NCBI GenBank assembly: GCA_021521415.1
Contig: JAIQDT010003789.1
Location: 1-64,000, forward strand
DNA length: 64,000 bases
Reading direction: 5' to 3'
From: Bidens hawaiensis
Lineage: Eukaryota > Streptophyta > Magnoliopsida > Asterales > Asteraceae
The translations under genes were made by a program, and so were the position numbers. Below are positions 1 through 12,321 of the stretch, piece after piece; the stretch's first letter is position 1; each line of letters begins with the position of its first letter. The notes under the pieces were generated by a model. It worked only from the letters and a program-made list of their open reading frames with translations, searched no databases and had not been told where the DNA came from.

Positions 1-290
1 CCATAACTGTTTTCCAAACGCATAAACGAGCAACTTGGCCCAGCTGGTGAAACGAGGAAACTGAGCTAAATTCGATTTTAAACATAAGACGCTGAACAAC
101 ATCACAATCTAAACCTACTGACACTTTCTAGGTGTTACAGCCACACCCAAACTAGCTATACAGCCCAGCTTAGTATAAAGATTATAATAATATTAAAATA
201 TTAATATTATCATAATTTTAACTATAGGGACTAAGTGATAGCAAGGGAAACGGACCTCGAGTTGACCTCGCACTGAGCGCCTACAAAAAC

Positions 291-350
291 GTGAGTTTCA
301 TGACCCCACCCTTTAAACTGTTTTACGAACTTTTGGGGTGAAAAGCATGC
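291..350 (+). promoter_or_regulatory. Conserved LTR module (copy 1)
   Basis: GTGAGTTTCATGACCCC, then a T-rich spacer, then TTTTGGGGTGA and a CATGC box. The same arrangement occurs in three other LTRs of this window, at 13763-13815 (-), 29812-29872 (-) and 62031-62090 (+). Its regulatory role is inferred from conservation only. Confidence 0.4.
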
Positions 351-598
351 TTATATGCATTATCTATCTGAAAACGGTTCAAAACGTAAAATACCTGAAC
401 CTTCATATATGAAAAGTCCTTAAAAACATAATGATAAACTAAATCTGATGAAAGGTGATTATTATCGTGATTGATATATTAAATGGAAATACTACGAATA
501 CCAAAACATAATGAAACTATACATGACAACCTGTTTATACAAATACGCTATATAATGCTAAACACAACAGGTTGGGGAAATAGCGTAGTCTATGATAA

Positions 599-652
599 CC
601 ATGGGGATAACGTGGTCTGTAATGGCCATGGGGATAACGTGGTCTGTGATGA
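599..652 (+). repeat. 27-bp tandem pair
   Basis: Two adjacent copies of a unit beginning CCATGGGGATAACGTGG lie inside the left LTR. They are followed by a third partial, diverged copy near 652. Confidence 0.7.
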
Positions 653-702
653 TCATGGGACTATAGTGGGCGGAAAGGGAGCCACAATTGTAATAAACCA
701 AA

Positions 703-890
703 GTTGAGTATGGCCTATGAGCCTAGTTCTGCTGCAACTTATAAACTAAAGTTGAGTATGGCCTATGAGCAAGTTCTGCTGAAACTTATAAACTAAAGTT
801 GAGTATGGCCTATGAGCCAAGTTCTGCTGCAACTTATAAACCAAAGTTGAGTATGGCCTATGAGCCAAGTTCTGCTGCAACTTATTAAAC
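703..890 (+). repeat. Four-copy ~48-bp minisatellite
   Basis: The unit starts GTTGAGTATGGCCTATGAGC at 703, 751, 798 and 846, with only a few substitutions or indels between copies. It is absent from the shortened right LTR. Confidence 0.9.
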
Positions 891-1702
891 GAACTAACTT
901 GATCATGACATGAGTGTCAAGAAAATATTGTGATTATATATGTTGTGGGAAGAAAGGAGGCCACGGTGATTGGTGATACATGATAAATATTACATTTGTG
1001 TATATACATGTGTGTTTGTGTGTTTGTGTCTATATCAATGCTATGTGAATAGGCGTAGGAAATACTAATTATATGTGTATATACTGTGTAATGTTTAAGT
1101 TTACATGGAACTATTGTGGATGGAAGGGGGCCATAGTGGTCCAATTTACGGGGAACCGTTGTGGGCGGAAGGGGGGCCACAATGGTTGATATTATGCGGA
1201 AAACAAGGCACGTATTACGAATGAGCAATCACGATTTTATCGGAAAGTCAAATTTATATTATAAACTTACATACATGCATATGTACACACAAAGATACGG
1301 TTGTACATATATACGAAAATAAATACATTTTTATATACGCGCGTACATGCAAACTATGACTATGTGGAACGCATAACTGATTTCGTTAAACTTATGAAAC
1401 TCACCAACTATTCGTAGTTTGACCTGTTTTAACATGCCTTTCAGGAAATCAGAAAAGTGAAGTAATTGCCTATGTGTTACGGGTTTGGGTTGTGATCGGC
1501 GCCGTGAGTATTTGAGTAGAAGTAAAGTAGTTTAAGAGCTAGTTTTGATTGTATCACCTAGTTGTAAAAGATGTTAGAACGATGTAATATATTGTAAATT
1601 AGTTAGTAATGTTTCTTTATGAACAATGTATTTGATACCAGTTGTATCTGTTACATTTCCGTTTACGCTTCCGCAAATCGCTTAACGGGGTGTGACAGAA
1701 GT

Positions 1703-1714
1703 TGGTATCAGAGC
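1703..1714 (+). other. Primer-binding site, tRNA-iMet type
   Basis: TGGTATCAGAGC lies 5 bp after the LTR end. It is complementary to the 3' end of initiator tRNA-Met, as is common in plant Ty3/gypsy elements. It fixes the plus orientation of this element. Confidence 0.85.
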
Positions 1715-3435
1715 CATTGGTTATAAAGGATTAGGTTATCCCTTAGGATACCTATAATATAACCTTAGGTTCGATTATATCTGGGAAAATTAATAACAAG
1801 TAACGATATATACTGATGGATGCTGGGATGAACTCGTAGGACAAGTGAGTTATTATGGTCCGGAACGTAATAACATACGTGTATAAAGGTGATAAAGAGT
1901 GTATATGTAACGTGCTTATCTGAAACAAAGTATAGGGATACGTGCACGTACGGTACTACTGATAATATTGAATCTTATCGTAACGAATATTATATTCGGT
2001 TATAATCAATATTAATTCCTATTCTAATTAAAATTATATCTTACCAAAATTGATATTATATTTGATTATAATTAATATTATATCTGTGCATAGCAAATAA
2101 AATATTTTATTTCTGCCCTAATTAAAAATATCATTTACGCTGATTTAAGCTATCGGAAAATGTTCTTTTATGACTAATTATTACACCTAAAGATATCGAG
2201 ATCGGGTGGTTTTATGACAGATAAAGAACCGGTGTTGCCTGTGAATGAGAATACGAGGATGCTTTAGCAAGTTTAAACTAAATCTGGTGATGTGACGGAA
2301 CCACAAAGGGGCTTAATGTACAAGGCCCAGGAACGAACCGTGGGGGGGTGTGACCTACATACAATAATTTAAGAAGAATATATATAATACTTCTCAGCTT
2401 GGATCTACCTATCCTATACACTCATTTTCAAACAGTGAATTAAACAGTTTTCTGTTCATCTCTCCACTTTCGCTTTTCGTAAACAAACACTATTCCTAGG
2501 AAAGTACATAGTGATGAGTCCGATTTATCAAATTATAAATATTGTAACTACATTATTGAGTCCCCAATTCTATAACAGACCGTGACTACCGGTACATATA
2601 ATATACTAATGATATTTCAAAAATAAATATTAATAATAATAATTTCCTTCACATATCACCAGTACAACTAACTCTGATGAACTTCCCTAACTAGCAAACT
2701 CTTCGAATCATCTATAAACGAGAACCTCCAACCTCTCCTATATTTTTGCTATTCCAATTGATTATTATAGGAGAGAAGCCTCATGCTCACGAATCGATGA
2801 CGTGCCTAACTGGAATGGATATACTTACCCCAACCAGTAAACTACCACTTTTAGTAGACCCAGCATGCTTTCGTGTCCCGAATGACCTAGTGAAAGAATA
2901 TATTCTATAATTATATTTAACAACCTCTAAGGGTCTAGTGGAATATACGAGTGCATTCCTATGATAACACACAAATTAAACTCATAACGGGCAGATGTCT
3001 ACTTACGGGAGAGGCTGGACAAAAACATTGCCCAATGATGGGATCGTACCGAAATAATTATTGTGCAAGTTGTGAACCGTTCATGATTGTTATAATGTGT
3101 ACTTGGATAGATAAGAATAGTACGGTATTGTTGTTTATAGCTTTCGATACTCCATGTAAGCATCTGGTAGTGTGCTATGCTGATATGGAGGACGATTTGG
3201 ATATTTCATTACAAATATTGACCCTTACTGGGTTAAAATTATTTGCCACTAGGTGATAACTTTTGATATATATACAAACATTGGCCTTTGTTAGGCTAAA
3301 TCGATATACTATTCTTAGTATATAGACTCAGGAACAAAGATGTGCAATACATACGTGTTAGTTGAAATGCCTGATTACTTGCTAATGTGATTCCTTTTGT
3401 GATAAGTTAAGTAGCGAACCATTAGTAATGGCGGT
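1715..3435. other. Non-coding internal retroelement DNA
   Basis: No open frame here has a recognisable domain. The stretch is AT-rich, with a short repetitive zone of ATTAATATTATAT-like words near 1980-2090. It is probably degraded 5' leader and gag of the surrounding element. Confidence 0.5.
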
Positions 3436-3795
3436 ATGATTAGTTATCATTATAGAATGGCCCCGGAGAAAACAAACATACTATTTGTGGCAGTGGTGGC
3501 TGAGATGATTGCTCGTCAACTGCAAACAATAACTCTGACAATAGCAGCACGATTCGTTATTAGCATTGACACGACAATGAATACAAATCAAATACCGAAC
3601 ACTAATACGGTCGCGAATACTATTTCGCCGCCCAATACTATTACGATTGCAAATTTCATACTCCCAACCAATGCTAACATTGTCACGAAAGATACTCTCC
3701 CACTGAACACTAATGCTACTACCAATATTAATAAGTTCCCTACTAAATGCCATTGGAGACGGAAATCTCCTACCGAACATGAATACTGGTCGTAA
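3436..3795 (+). pseudogene. gag N-terminus-like remnant
   Basis: A 119-codon open frame opens with a short hydrophobic/amphipathic stretch (VVAEMIARQLQTI) and continues with Asn/Thr/Pro-rich repeats (TNT, PNT). Plant Ty3 gag proteins often begin with such an A/E-x-I-A-R-Q-L helix followed by low-complexity Asn-rich sequence. The position between the PBS and the right LTR fits gag. There is no zinc knuckle, protease or reverse transcriptase downstream. Assignment to gag is an inference from context and composition. Confidence 0.4.
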
Positions 3796-3905
3796 CAACT
3801 GTGATCCTTCAAGACAAGAATATTCGTTTAAACAATCTATGTCATACAAAGTTGTAAGATTAATAGGCGTAGGAAATAATGGTCGTACACACGGTCGTAA
3901 AAACC

Positions 3906-4608
3906 GTGTGTGTGTGTGTGTCTATATACATGCTATGTGAATAGGCGTAGGAAATAATGTGGTGTAGGAAATACTAATTATTTGTGTATATACTGTGTAA
4001 TGTTTAAGTTTACGTGGAACTATTGTGGATGGAAGGGGGCCATAGTGGTTCAATTTACGGGGAACCGTTGTGGGCGGAAGGGGGGGCCACAATGGTTGAT
4101 ATTATGCGGAAAACGAAGGCACGTATTACGAATGAGCAATCACGATTTTATCGGAAAGTCGAATTTATATTATAAACTTACATACATGCATATGTACACA
4201 CAAAGATACGGTTGTACATATATACGAAAATAAATACATTTTTATATACGCGTGTACATGCAAACTATGACTGCGTGGTACGCAGAACTGATTTCGTTAA
4301 ACTTATGAAACTCACCAACTATTCGTAGTTGACCTGTTTTAACATGCTTTTCAGGAAATCAGAAAAGTGAAGTAATTGCCTATGTGTTACGGGTTTGGGT
4401 TGTGATTGGCGCCGTGAGTATTTGAGTTGAAGTAAAGTAGTTGAAGAGCTAGTTTTGATTGTATCACCTAGTTTGTAAAAGATGTTAGAACGATGTAATA
4501 TATTGTAAATTAGTTAGTAATGTTTTTTATGAACAATGTATTTGATACCAGTTGTATCTGTTACATTTCCGTTTTACGCTTCCGCAAATCGCTTAACGGG
4601 GTGTGACA
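3906..4608 (+). repeat. Partial right LTR
   Basis: It matches the last ~690 bp of the left LTR nearly base for base, including the TGGAAGGGGGCCATAGTGG block, the ACTCACCAACTATTCG block and the GGGGTGTGACA end. The left junction lies in a (GT)n run at ~3907-3922, where the left LTR also has a GT-rich tract. This suggests recombination in that tract. Confidence 0.8.
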
Positions 4609-4728
4609 GTATGCTGAGTTAAAATTCTTTCTCACATCTCAATTCCAAATCTTACAAACTAAAGTCAACATAAACACCACAATGCTCAGAAATTCTTAAA
4701 TACTCTTGCAAATGAGTGAAGGAAATAA

Positions 4729-6215
4729 ATGGTTGACCAAAGAAATCAACTGGCAGAGCTTAATAGAATGGCTCCTCTTGTTCCTTGGTTTAAAGAGCAA
4801 ACCGAAGTTGCTGCTGATGCCAAAAAGGGGGAGGATATTCTTGAAGCCTCTCAAAAAGCAGCTAAGAAGAAACTAGATGAATCAGTCAATAAAGCTGCTG
4901 AAGAGGCTGCACAGTTCAAAGAGATGTTTAGAAAAGAAAATGAGGCTAAGGACATGGCTTTAGTCAGGAAACTTAGGGAAAAGCCTGATGAAACAAGCTC
5001 ATCCAAAACTAAGAGACTAAAGTCCATGTCTCAAGGTGGTAGAAAGGGAAGAAAGGGTAAACAAAGACCAGTTGTTATTCAAATAATTGATGAATCAGAA
5101 GATATATCAAAAGTTTCCCAAACTACTAATGCCCCAAAAGTTGTTTCACCAATAGTGAGAAATTGCTGATGCTGCTAATGTTCAACAAACTACTGGTGCT
5201 CCACAAGAACCAACGGTAGCTTTAGAGGCTGTTGTTTCACCCAAGGTTCCACAAGAACCAGCAACTATTCCAAAGCTTGTTGATACCTTGAAGTTAAAGC
5301 CTGCTCATCAAAAGGCTTCTGACAGTAATTTGAAAAGAATGAAGTAATTTGAAAAGAAGGAAGCTGATCCTACCTAAAGGAGATAATTCATCACCATCTC
5401 CTCCTGCCAAAAAGTTCAAGCATTTAAATTTTGAAGACAAGATAACTCTCAAGATCAAGAGGTTGCAAGAACTTTAGAAGAGGCTGCAAGGATCAAGTCT
5501 GATGAAGAAGCTGCAAGGGTATATAACAATGGCTTCTGAAGACAAGAGATCTAGAACAACAATCGTATGGAAAAAGTTTGATTGTATCTAAATGACCAAA
5601 ATAGCTAGAAAACAGCTATTGATGGAAGCAAAGAAAGTTGCTCTCTTATGGATTCATGAGCATACTAAGTATAAAGTCTCTCTCTACAAATTCAGAGGTT
5701 GGACCTATGAAGAACTTTAGGCTTGATGTGGAAGAATAGAGAGACTTGTTGAATAAGACCCTGATTAGGATCATCCTGAACGGGCAAAGCACAAGAGGGG
5801 ATTAAAGCAAAGAAGCTGGCTTCGCAAGCCAAGGGAAGGAAGCTGACTGAAAAAGAAGAACTTCAAGCCATAAAGGATATTCATAGGATGCCAAGATGGG
5901 AATTGATTATGACATTCAGTTTATGCCTTCTTCATCATCTTTTACTACATCTACTATCCCACCAACTGGAGATTAGAGCCAGTCAGATTCAAAAGTTATT
6001 AAATGTAGTAAACACAAAAATAGCTCCTTTGTAACTTTGGAATTTGACACAAGTATATCAAAACTGGTAGATCTGCAGGATGTGCCCATGTTGGAAGAAG
6101 ACGTATTAAGGATGTTAATAGACCTTCCATTGAAGACGGAGGAAGATGATAGTCTGGGTGCTGAATTTGTGAAGTTTATCAAAGAATTAGCCAATAGAAG
6201 GCTGTCAAGATAATA
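4729..6215 (+). pseudogene. Lysine/glutamate-rich retroelement-like polyprotein remnant
   Basis: An open frame of 146 codons (4729-5169) is rich in Lys, Glu and Ala with coiled-coil character (AAKKKLDESVNKAAEEAAQF) and has a basic GGRKGRKGKQ patch. It is followed by further coding-like pieces in other frames up to ~6215, broken by stops. Recognisable fragments include EEAARIKSDEEAARV near 5480 and GWTYEEL near 5700. Similar charged segments accompany copia-type polyproteins in some plant genomes, so I read this as a decayed retrotransposon segment. I see no catalytic domain. It could instead be a low-complexity host gene remnant. Confidence 0.4.
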
Positions 6216-8592
6216 CAATGAAGCAAAATAATAAATGGTTTTGGCATCAACAGTTCAAAGGGAGATTGCTTAACCATATGATGATGATGATGATGATGAT
6301 ACATGAACTTCAATTACACATACAAATGAGAAGTTGCAATTAGATTAGGCAGAGAATAAGTACGATTGGTGTTTATGATGTAGAAGTAGTAAGGTCTTAT
6401 CTTGCACTTTAAATAGCATTGTCAACCATCTCCCAAAAAAGCTACGTATCTAACATAATTTCATGGGTTCGTAGGTTCTTGAAGGTACTGATTGGTGTTG
6501 AAGGGCCGATAAAAAATATTATTAAATCAAATATCCTATTCACATTAAATTAGTTAGGATAAGCAGGGTATCGAACCTCGAGGAGTAAGTGTTGAACAAA
6601 GGAAAGAATTGATTGCCAAAAACCAAACAACTGATGATACAACACATCAGTTGTTCTCCATTATGGTGCTTTGCCAAACTATTGCTCCAAACATCTGACC
6701 CTACAAACCGCTGATATGAAAGAACTGATGATATAACAGCTGCTCAAGCAAACTATTGAAGACCCAAAAAACTGAAGATTGTCAATTAATGGCATAAACA
6801 TCAGTTATTTCAGCAAAGATCAGTAGTTAGCACGAGATTCTTTTAATAGACAATTGCTTGTATCAGTTCATCCGTAGTTTGTAACCGATTCGTTAGATGT
6901 TGATTTCACCTTTAGCTCATCAATAGTTTCACACATGTATATAATGAAGATGATAGTCTCTTCTTCATTAACACTCTACACATCAAACAAATTCACCTAG
7001 TCACTGTACTCTTGTACTGGAAAATCAGTGAATGAATGATGAGCTAAGGGGGAGAAATAGATTGTAATCATTTGATTATAATTAATGCAAAGTTGTTCTT
7101 CCACATGAAACCTCAAATAGTTTTATGATTTCCGTTGTTTATTTGCTTTAACAATACTAATTAGTTCATAATTCAAGTTTGGATTCCAATTAATATGCTA
7201 CTAATCTGTTCAAAGGATTAGATCACTTGTTACTATTTCATTAAATATAATTGTGTTCATTAGATTAGATTGAGATCTTGATCCCAACCATAAGTGGTCA
7301 ATGTCTAATGTAACTGACTCTAAACATTATGAAGTTTTATCAAGTCATGAAGTAGCAGTTTAGAGTGTTGAACACTTTAGTAATGTTTGAGAATAAGCAA
7401 GTATTTAGCAAAGTTGTAAACAATAATAAAAAGTTAGCCACACCTATGGTCAAGCATGTAACTAATCAGTAATCTCTTGTCATATATTAAAATTAATGAT
7501 CAATTAACAAATATGATTTAACTGAATAACTCAAATTGTAGGCTTCAACAAACGCTAACACATGGCACTGGTAACCAAAGGTTCCTTGCCAGCGTGACTC
7601 AATCAAGGGCAAATGTATGCTTTATTAAACTCAAACAAATCAGCAAAAAACCCTATGAAACATGTATCACAACAATTGGCAAACTAACCGTTCAGATGAA
7701 AAACATAAAACGACTGATTATTCAACAATACCAAAAATCAATGATCATAGATTGTCAATTAACAAATACAAGTAAATCAGTTCTAAACATGAGATAAACT
7801 AAAAAAATTGCGATACTCTAAACCGCGGGGATTACTCGAATAAACTAGTAGGATTTTAATGTCCCATGACTTCATCCCATGTTCATACAAGTCCAAAATA
7901 GCAACAATAATATCCCATGACCTGTAACGCAATAAACACGTATGAAGTAACATTATTCGTACAACAAACCAAATAAAAACTATACAATTAATACAATAAT
8001 ATACAATATTTATACCCTCACCATCAGCTACCCATCGGGTATACCTAGAAACGTTTGAGAAGTAAATCACGAACCAAACCCGGTTTAATTAAAACTATGC
8101 TGGTTTGGCAGGTCAACCCCATTCCATGCATACTCGATAGTGTTGTAAAAATCCTGACTATGCGCTGATTAATCCCCCATTAATCGATAGTCCCCACCCC
8201 CACTGATAAATGTTGGGCTAATTGGTCAATTAATCAGTTAATGATCAAATCCATCTAAAATTAGGATTCATCGAACTTAGTCGACGTTTTTTATGAGATC
8301 CCGGTTAAAATCGATGGTTTTCGACAAGATTTAGGCCAAAATCAGCGGTTTCAAGCGAGATTTCAGTCAAAATATGTGAACATATAAAATTAAAAATTAT
8401 ACATTGAAGTCCGATTCAATTAATCCGATTAATCGACAGTCATCTCCCTTTCCCTTAGCCAATTAGTAACTTTTACATCATTGCGCACCCCAACTCGGAA
8501 ACAAAATGTTAATTTTTGAGAATTGATATTTGTGAAATCAACGGGGGAGGGGAACAAGAGAGGAGAGAGAAGGAGTTGTGTTGGAGATAGAA
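6216..8592. other. Intergenic, degraded repeat DNA
   Basis: Contains an (ATG)n microsatellite (6278-6300) and a purine run AAGGGGGAGAAATAG near 7047 that looks like an old polypurine tract. Near 8150-8440 is an AATTAATC-rich zone with inverted short words (ATTAATCGATAG, CCGATTAATCGACAG) that may be a decayed MITE. The short open frames at 7594-7797 (+) and 7783-8070 (-) show no domain. I see no gene. Confidence 0.5.
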
Positions 8593-11438
8593 ATGGTGGC
8601 GATATCGGTGTACAAAGGCAACCTCCACCGTGCGGCCGACAGTCCCCGGCAATGGGTGATGCCTGCCCGCAAGATCTCTCTGAAGGATTTCAAAACCCTC
8701 CTCAACCGCCGTTCGAGGGCACTCCAACAACCCACCACCTCTAATCCCCAACAGCCTCGCTCTACTGCTGATGCTGATGCCCTTCAACCTCCGGTATCAT
8801 CGATCTGTCTGTTTATACAATCAGGGCTTTTTCTGGTGCTTACTATTTATTCTTCTTTTGCAGCCCCCTGAGGACGATGATTCTTTAGATGACAAAGAGA
8901 AAAGGAAGAAAGAGGTTGAAGACAAGTTACAAATCTTGAAAGAAAGAAAGCATAAACTGGTACAAGTGCTGAAACAGGTGATTACACCTTTCTTTGCAAA
9001 CTACAATCCGATATTCATGTTTTCATTTACATCACCGGTCTTTTTATGTTATTAATAGATTTTAAATGCCGAAGAAGAGCTGCGAAGAAGAAGTAATGTG
9101 CAGGGGATTACAGGTCGGCCTCTGCAAGTGGATGTGACAAATGACTCTGGTTCAATCAGTAGGCATGTGACTCCCCGGCCTGGTTCAGAAGGAGCAGATG
9201 CTGATGACGTGTCAACTCATAATGTGCATTCTCGCCATATGGCGAGGATGAGCAGCATGTCACCGTCTTCAGAGTCTCTTCCTAGGCGGGCCCCATTCAG
9301 CATGGTAAGACTACTTATATTTCCTTTGCTTCTGCTGTTTTTGGTAGTATGCTTTAGTTAAAACATCTGGTAGAGAAGTGGGCACATTGATTATCCGATA
9401 CAACATTTTAGATCAGTTACACTTTCATTGACGGAATTAGGTGGTTTTTAGCTGTAATTTATCTTTCTGTAGTGGTTGCAAGCCACCACTATCTACAGTT
9501 GAGGGATATTTTAGATTAGAGAAAAAATGAAGGTGGTAATGATTAATGGGCTGTGAGCATTTTTTTCGGCTGGTTCATTCTTCTGGTATTTATATATCTT
9601 GTAGATGAATTAACAGCAAAATAAAAGTTTTGTTTGATTTACAAAGGAAAGGAACACCAGTCAACCTTTGGCTTCATAAGCTGAATGGCCCAGAATCAAA
9701 CAAAAGATAAAACGCAGAATACAAGATTTGATCAAAACTTGATCGGCCCTCTTTATTAACATAAATAAACCGAAAAGTAGACTTTACTAAGGGGGTGTTC
9801 GGGTTCCTTGTTTTACTTTCTTATAACTTTTTCCCAAAAGTTAAATAAGTCACAATATTGTGACTTATTAACTTCTCCTCTCACAGTAAGTCTCAATACC
9901 AAACACCTTTTAACTTTTCCAAAAGTTAATAAGGTTATAAGTAGCCTTAAAAACCTAATCATAATTGAACTCTAATCCTAACAAATAGAGAAACTAAACA
10001 ACCCATAATTCTCTTGGCCCATTAAGATAAACATAAACCAAATAAGGGGGTGTTTGGGATTCCTTATTTTAACTCCTTATAGCTTTTCATTAAGTTAATC
10101 TTATAACACTCAAATTTCGTAAACACATTATTTAAGACTTTTGCGGAATTTAGGCCCATTTTTTTTTTATTTTGTTTAATTTCTCAAATACCCCTCTAAC
10201 TCTAGTTTGCTAAAATAACAAGTTTGGTCCTCATAACTTTTATTTTAAAACACTTGGTAATACAAGTTTGAGGAAATTCCTTTAAAAAAAATAAACTGAA
10301 TTTGTCATATGCATTTCCCGTATAATCGAAGCCTCTTTTAAAACGTTAAGTTACTGTATCTCAATAAATAATATCTCAAGGTATATATATTTTATTGAAC
10401 AAAAGCATACACATATTTTAAATCTCATAGATTAGGGTGGTACATAAGTTACAAAAGTGTAACTTATGGAACTTTTCCTCTCACAATATAAGCAATCCCA
10501 AACACCTTATTATTTTTCAAAAAGTTATTATAAGTTGGTGAAAATAAGCAATCCCTAACACCCCCTAAATAAACCTTAAATAAACTGAATAATTAAATAA
10601 ACCACTAAAAGACGTGAATGCCCCTGAACTCTTTAATCCATTGCTTAGTTTCGCATACCCTTGCACACCAAGTCTTGAACCTGTTTTCTTTTCACACGAC
10701 ACACGTGAACTAAACGATTAAGTCCAACAAAGCAACTTTACAACTTTCTGCAATTTTATAAGAGAGAGCGGTCTTTTTGCTTTAGTTAGTTATTAGTGAT
10801 TACTAGATTAGACGGCAGACCGTCACGCATTCACTAATTAATATTAGTTTACTCTTGGTTAAATCTTGATTCATCAAAAAGGTAAGTCTTTTTTATCCTT
10901 CTATTCAAACAACATTGGTCAAAGTCGTCACTCAAAATATTGTTTATTTTTAAAAGATTTATGCTATGAAAAGATATCCCCAGTTTTACATTTTGGGTTT
11001 ATAAGGTGTTTTTTGAGTTTATTTCTTCATAAATAATGTCTTGTATAAGCAGTCGTTTAGTGTTTCCCGAAAAGAAATCCTACGCATTTAGAACTGATCA
11101 TTTTCAACCACATTGTTTTATTTCATGGTTCGTGTTGATTGAATGTCGTTTGGATTTTGAAGAGAAAAGGTTTAAGACAAATAAATTTGATTTTTGATCA
11201 ATTCTAATATTAATGAAAGCGTTTTTGGTTTAAGATGCAGGTACCGAACTCGTCACGAGGGATAGTTGCAAGTAGTCCATCACGATTTGCTCCTACTTCA
11301 AATGGTCAAGCAAGTGTATCTGTAACCGGAACAAACTATGTTGCCTCGTCTCCTTCACCTTCCCCATCACCTTCACCAGCCGGATCAGGTGGCACCTCGG
11401 TCTTCAGGGATGCTCCCATTGCCAGTCCGTGGGACTAG
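8593..11438 (+). CDS. Conserved plant protein of unknown function, four exons
   Basis: Exons 8593-8793, 8864-8977, 9059-9304 and 11241-11438 join in phase 0 at GT...AG borders and give about 252 residues. The start is placed at the ATG of MVAISVYKGNLH, because the conserved N-terminus begins there; an in-frame ATG 15 bp upstream is less likely. Order of features: basic N-terminal segment with KISLKDFKTLLNRRSRAL (residues ~32-50); acidic DDDSLDDKE; a charged helix KEVEDKLQILKERKHKLVQ; NAEEELRRRS; a Ser/Arg-rich linker (MARMSSMSPSSESLPRR); an SPSPSPSP run; and a GGTSVFRD...SPWD terminus. This layout matches a plant protein family I know only as uncharacterised. There is no signal peptide or membrane segment. 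It may be nuclear or cytosolic, but nothing shows this. Intron 3 is 1.9 kb and MITE-rich. An alternative acceptor six bases upstream (TTAAG before ATGCAG) is possible. Confidence 0.8.
9791..9960 (+). mobile_element. Partial MITE in intron 3
   Basis: Starts GGGGGTGTTCGGGTTCC and carries the same inner words as the complete MITE at 10046 (TTATAACTTTTT, CCAAACACCTTTTAAC). It contains the palindrome AAGTCACAATATTGTGACTT. The matching right terminal repeat is missing. Confidence 0.6.
10046..10565 (+). mobile_element. hAT-like MITE in intron 3
   Basis: A 520-bp element. The left end GGGGGTGTTTGGGATTCC pairs with the right end GCAATCCCTAACACCCCC as an imperfect ~25-bp terminal inverted repeat. Flanks CCAAATAA and TAAATAAA could be a decayed 8-bp duplication, which would fit the hAT superfamily. 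There is no coding capacity. Confidence 0.7.
10754..10881 (+). promoter_or_regulatory. Possible internal promoter/5' leader in intron 3
   Basis: TTTATAAGAGAGAG (from ~10754) precedes a stretch that ends CATCAAAAAG followed by GTAAGTC, a strong donor-like site. The last exon begins 360 bp later. A short transcript starting here could encode the C-terminal 67 residues from the ATG at 11235. This is inferred from signals only. Confidence 0.25.
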
Positions 11439-12149
11439 ACTACTAATCCCTTGCTATTACGTCGATCTTTTTATATCACTCACTGTCCAAGCTTTGTATA
11501 TGTACACGTTTATGTGTTTTGTGCTTAGGATATGAAAACATCAATCTTTTTTTTTTATCTACAACTTTATTTTGGTTTACTGCAAGAACCCCTTATATAT
11601 ACTTATTGCTATAACTTAAAATACCAAATGTATAATTGATTATGTGGTTCATGCGACTTTCTGCTTCGCTTTGTATCGTCAGGGTATGTATACATTTATC
11701 TTGTACTTTATAAAATTGACAATGACATTCGGTCAACCAGCATAAAATTAGAATGAAATTTTGATATCTGAGTTGCTTGCAAAAGCAGATTTTGTGGGTA
11801 CGATCTGTGTATAGTAGAATGAAATGATATCCTTTGTTTTTGGTTAATATATAATTCCATGTGTTTTCAAATTGTTTTCCTTCACTCATACATACATTAA
11901 ATATTTTATGGTACGTCTTATAGTTCAACTTAGTAAGGATGAGAATATTTGACTAAAGGCCATTGTTACTTTGTTAGTAGGGAGTGATGGAAATCAAATA
12001 ACATGCACGTATGGTCGAATGTTTGACTAAAGGCCATTGTTACTTTGGTTGTTTTAATAATAATATGTGGGACATCGATCTTGTCAAATTTGTTGTGTGA
12101 TTGGGGTGGGGACTGAAAGCAAAAAAGTATATTACCATTTACATGTGAT
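11439..12149. other. 3' flank of the unknown-function gene
   Basis: AT-rich sequence. A direct repeat TTTGACTAAAGGCCATTGTTACTTTG occurs at about 11950 and 12022. No gene is visible. Confidence 0.5.
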
Positions 12150-12321
12150 GAATCCTGGGCGTGCTTACCTCCTGGGACGGCAGCCACTCACTGAGTGCTA
12201 ATAACCCCTTTGGGACCATGCACCATGTTCGAACCCAGGTTTGCCTCCGCGTTGATCTCCTATGGAGCTTAAACGCACACAAATATAGTCATCGTGTTAG
12301 ATGATGTCCTAAAAAAAAAAC
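12150..12321 (+). mobile_element. SINE-like element
   Basis: A ~170-bp unit with an RNA polymerase III B-box-like GTTCGAACCC near 12229 and a terminal A10 tail (12311-12321). The position of the B box and tail fits a tRNA-derived SINE. No clear A box or target-site duplication was found. Confidence 0.45.

Larger units (their letters stand above)
133..1697 (+). repeat. Left LTR of the 0.1-4.6 kb element
   Basis: About 1.57 kb, bounded by TGTTACA and TGTGACA. It holds a GTGAGTTTCAT...CCCC...TTTTGGGGTGA module near its left end, a 27-bp tandem pair, a four-copy ~48-bp minisatellite, and the motif ACTCACCAAC near 1400. The last ~690 bp are repeated at 3906-4608. Confidence 0.65.
133..4608 (+). 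mobile_element. Rearranged, non-autonomous Ty3-type LTR retrotransposon
   Basis: A left LTR (133-1697) starts TGTTACAG and ends GTGTGACA. It is followed within 5 bp by a tRNA-Met type primer-binding site, TGGTATCAGAGC. The right end of the same LTR is repeated at about 3906-4608 and again ends GTGTGACA. The 2.2 kb between them has no pol domains and only one gag-like remnant. The right LTR copy lacks the first ~870 bp of the left copy and is joined directly to internal sequence, so the element has been rearranged. The 5 bp outside the two ends (CTAGG and GTATG) do not match, so no target-site duplication supports the outer borders. The exact left border is therefore inferred from the TG...CA rule only. 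Confidence 0.7.

Noticed and set aside
703..890. CRISPR-like array
   Set aside because: The units are directly adjacent with no unique spacers, and the genome is a plant nuclear genome.
2951..3256. 101-codon plus-strand frame
   Set aside because: No domain, no conserved texture, and it lies inside the retroelement's degraded internal region.
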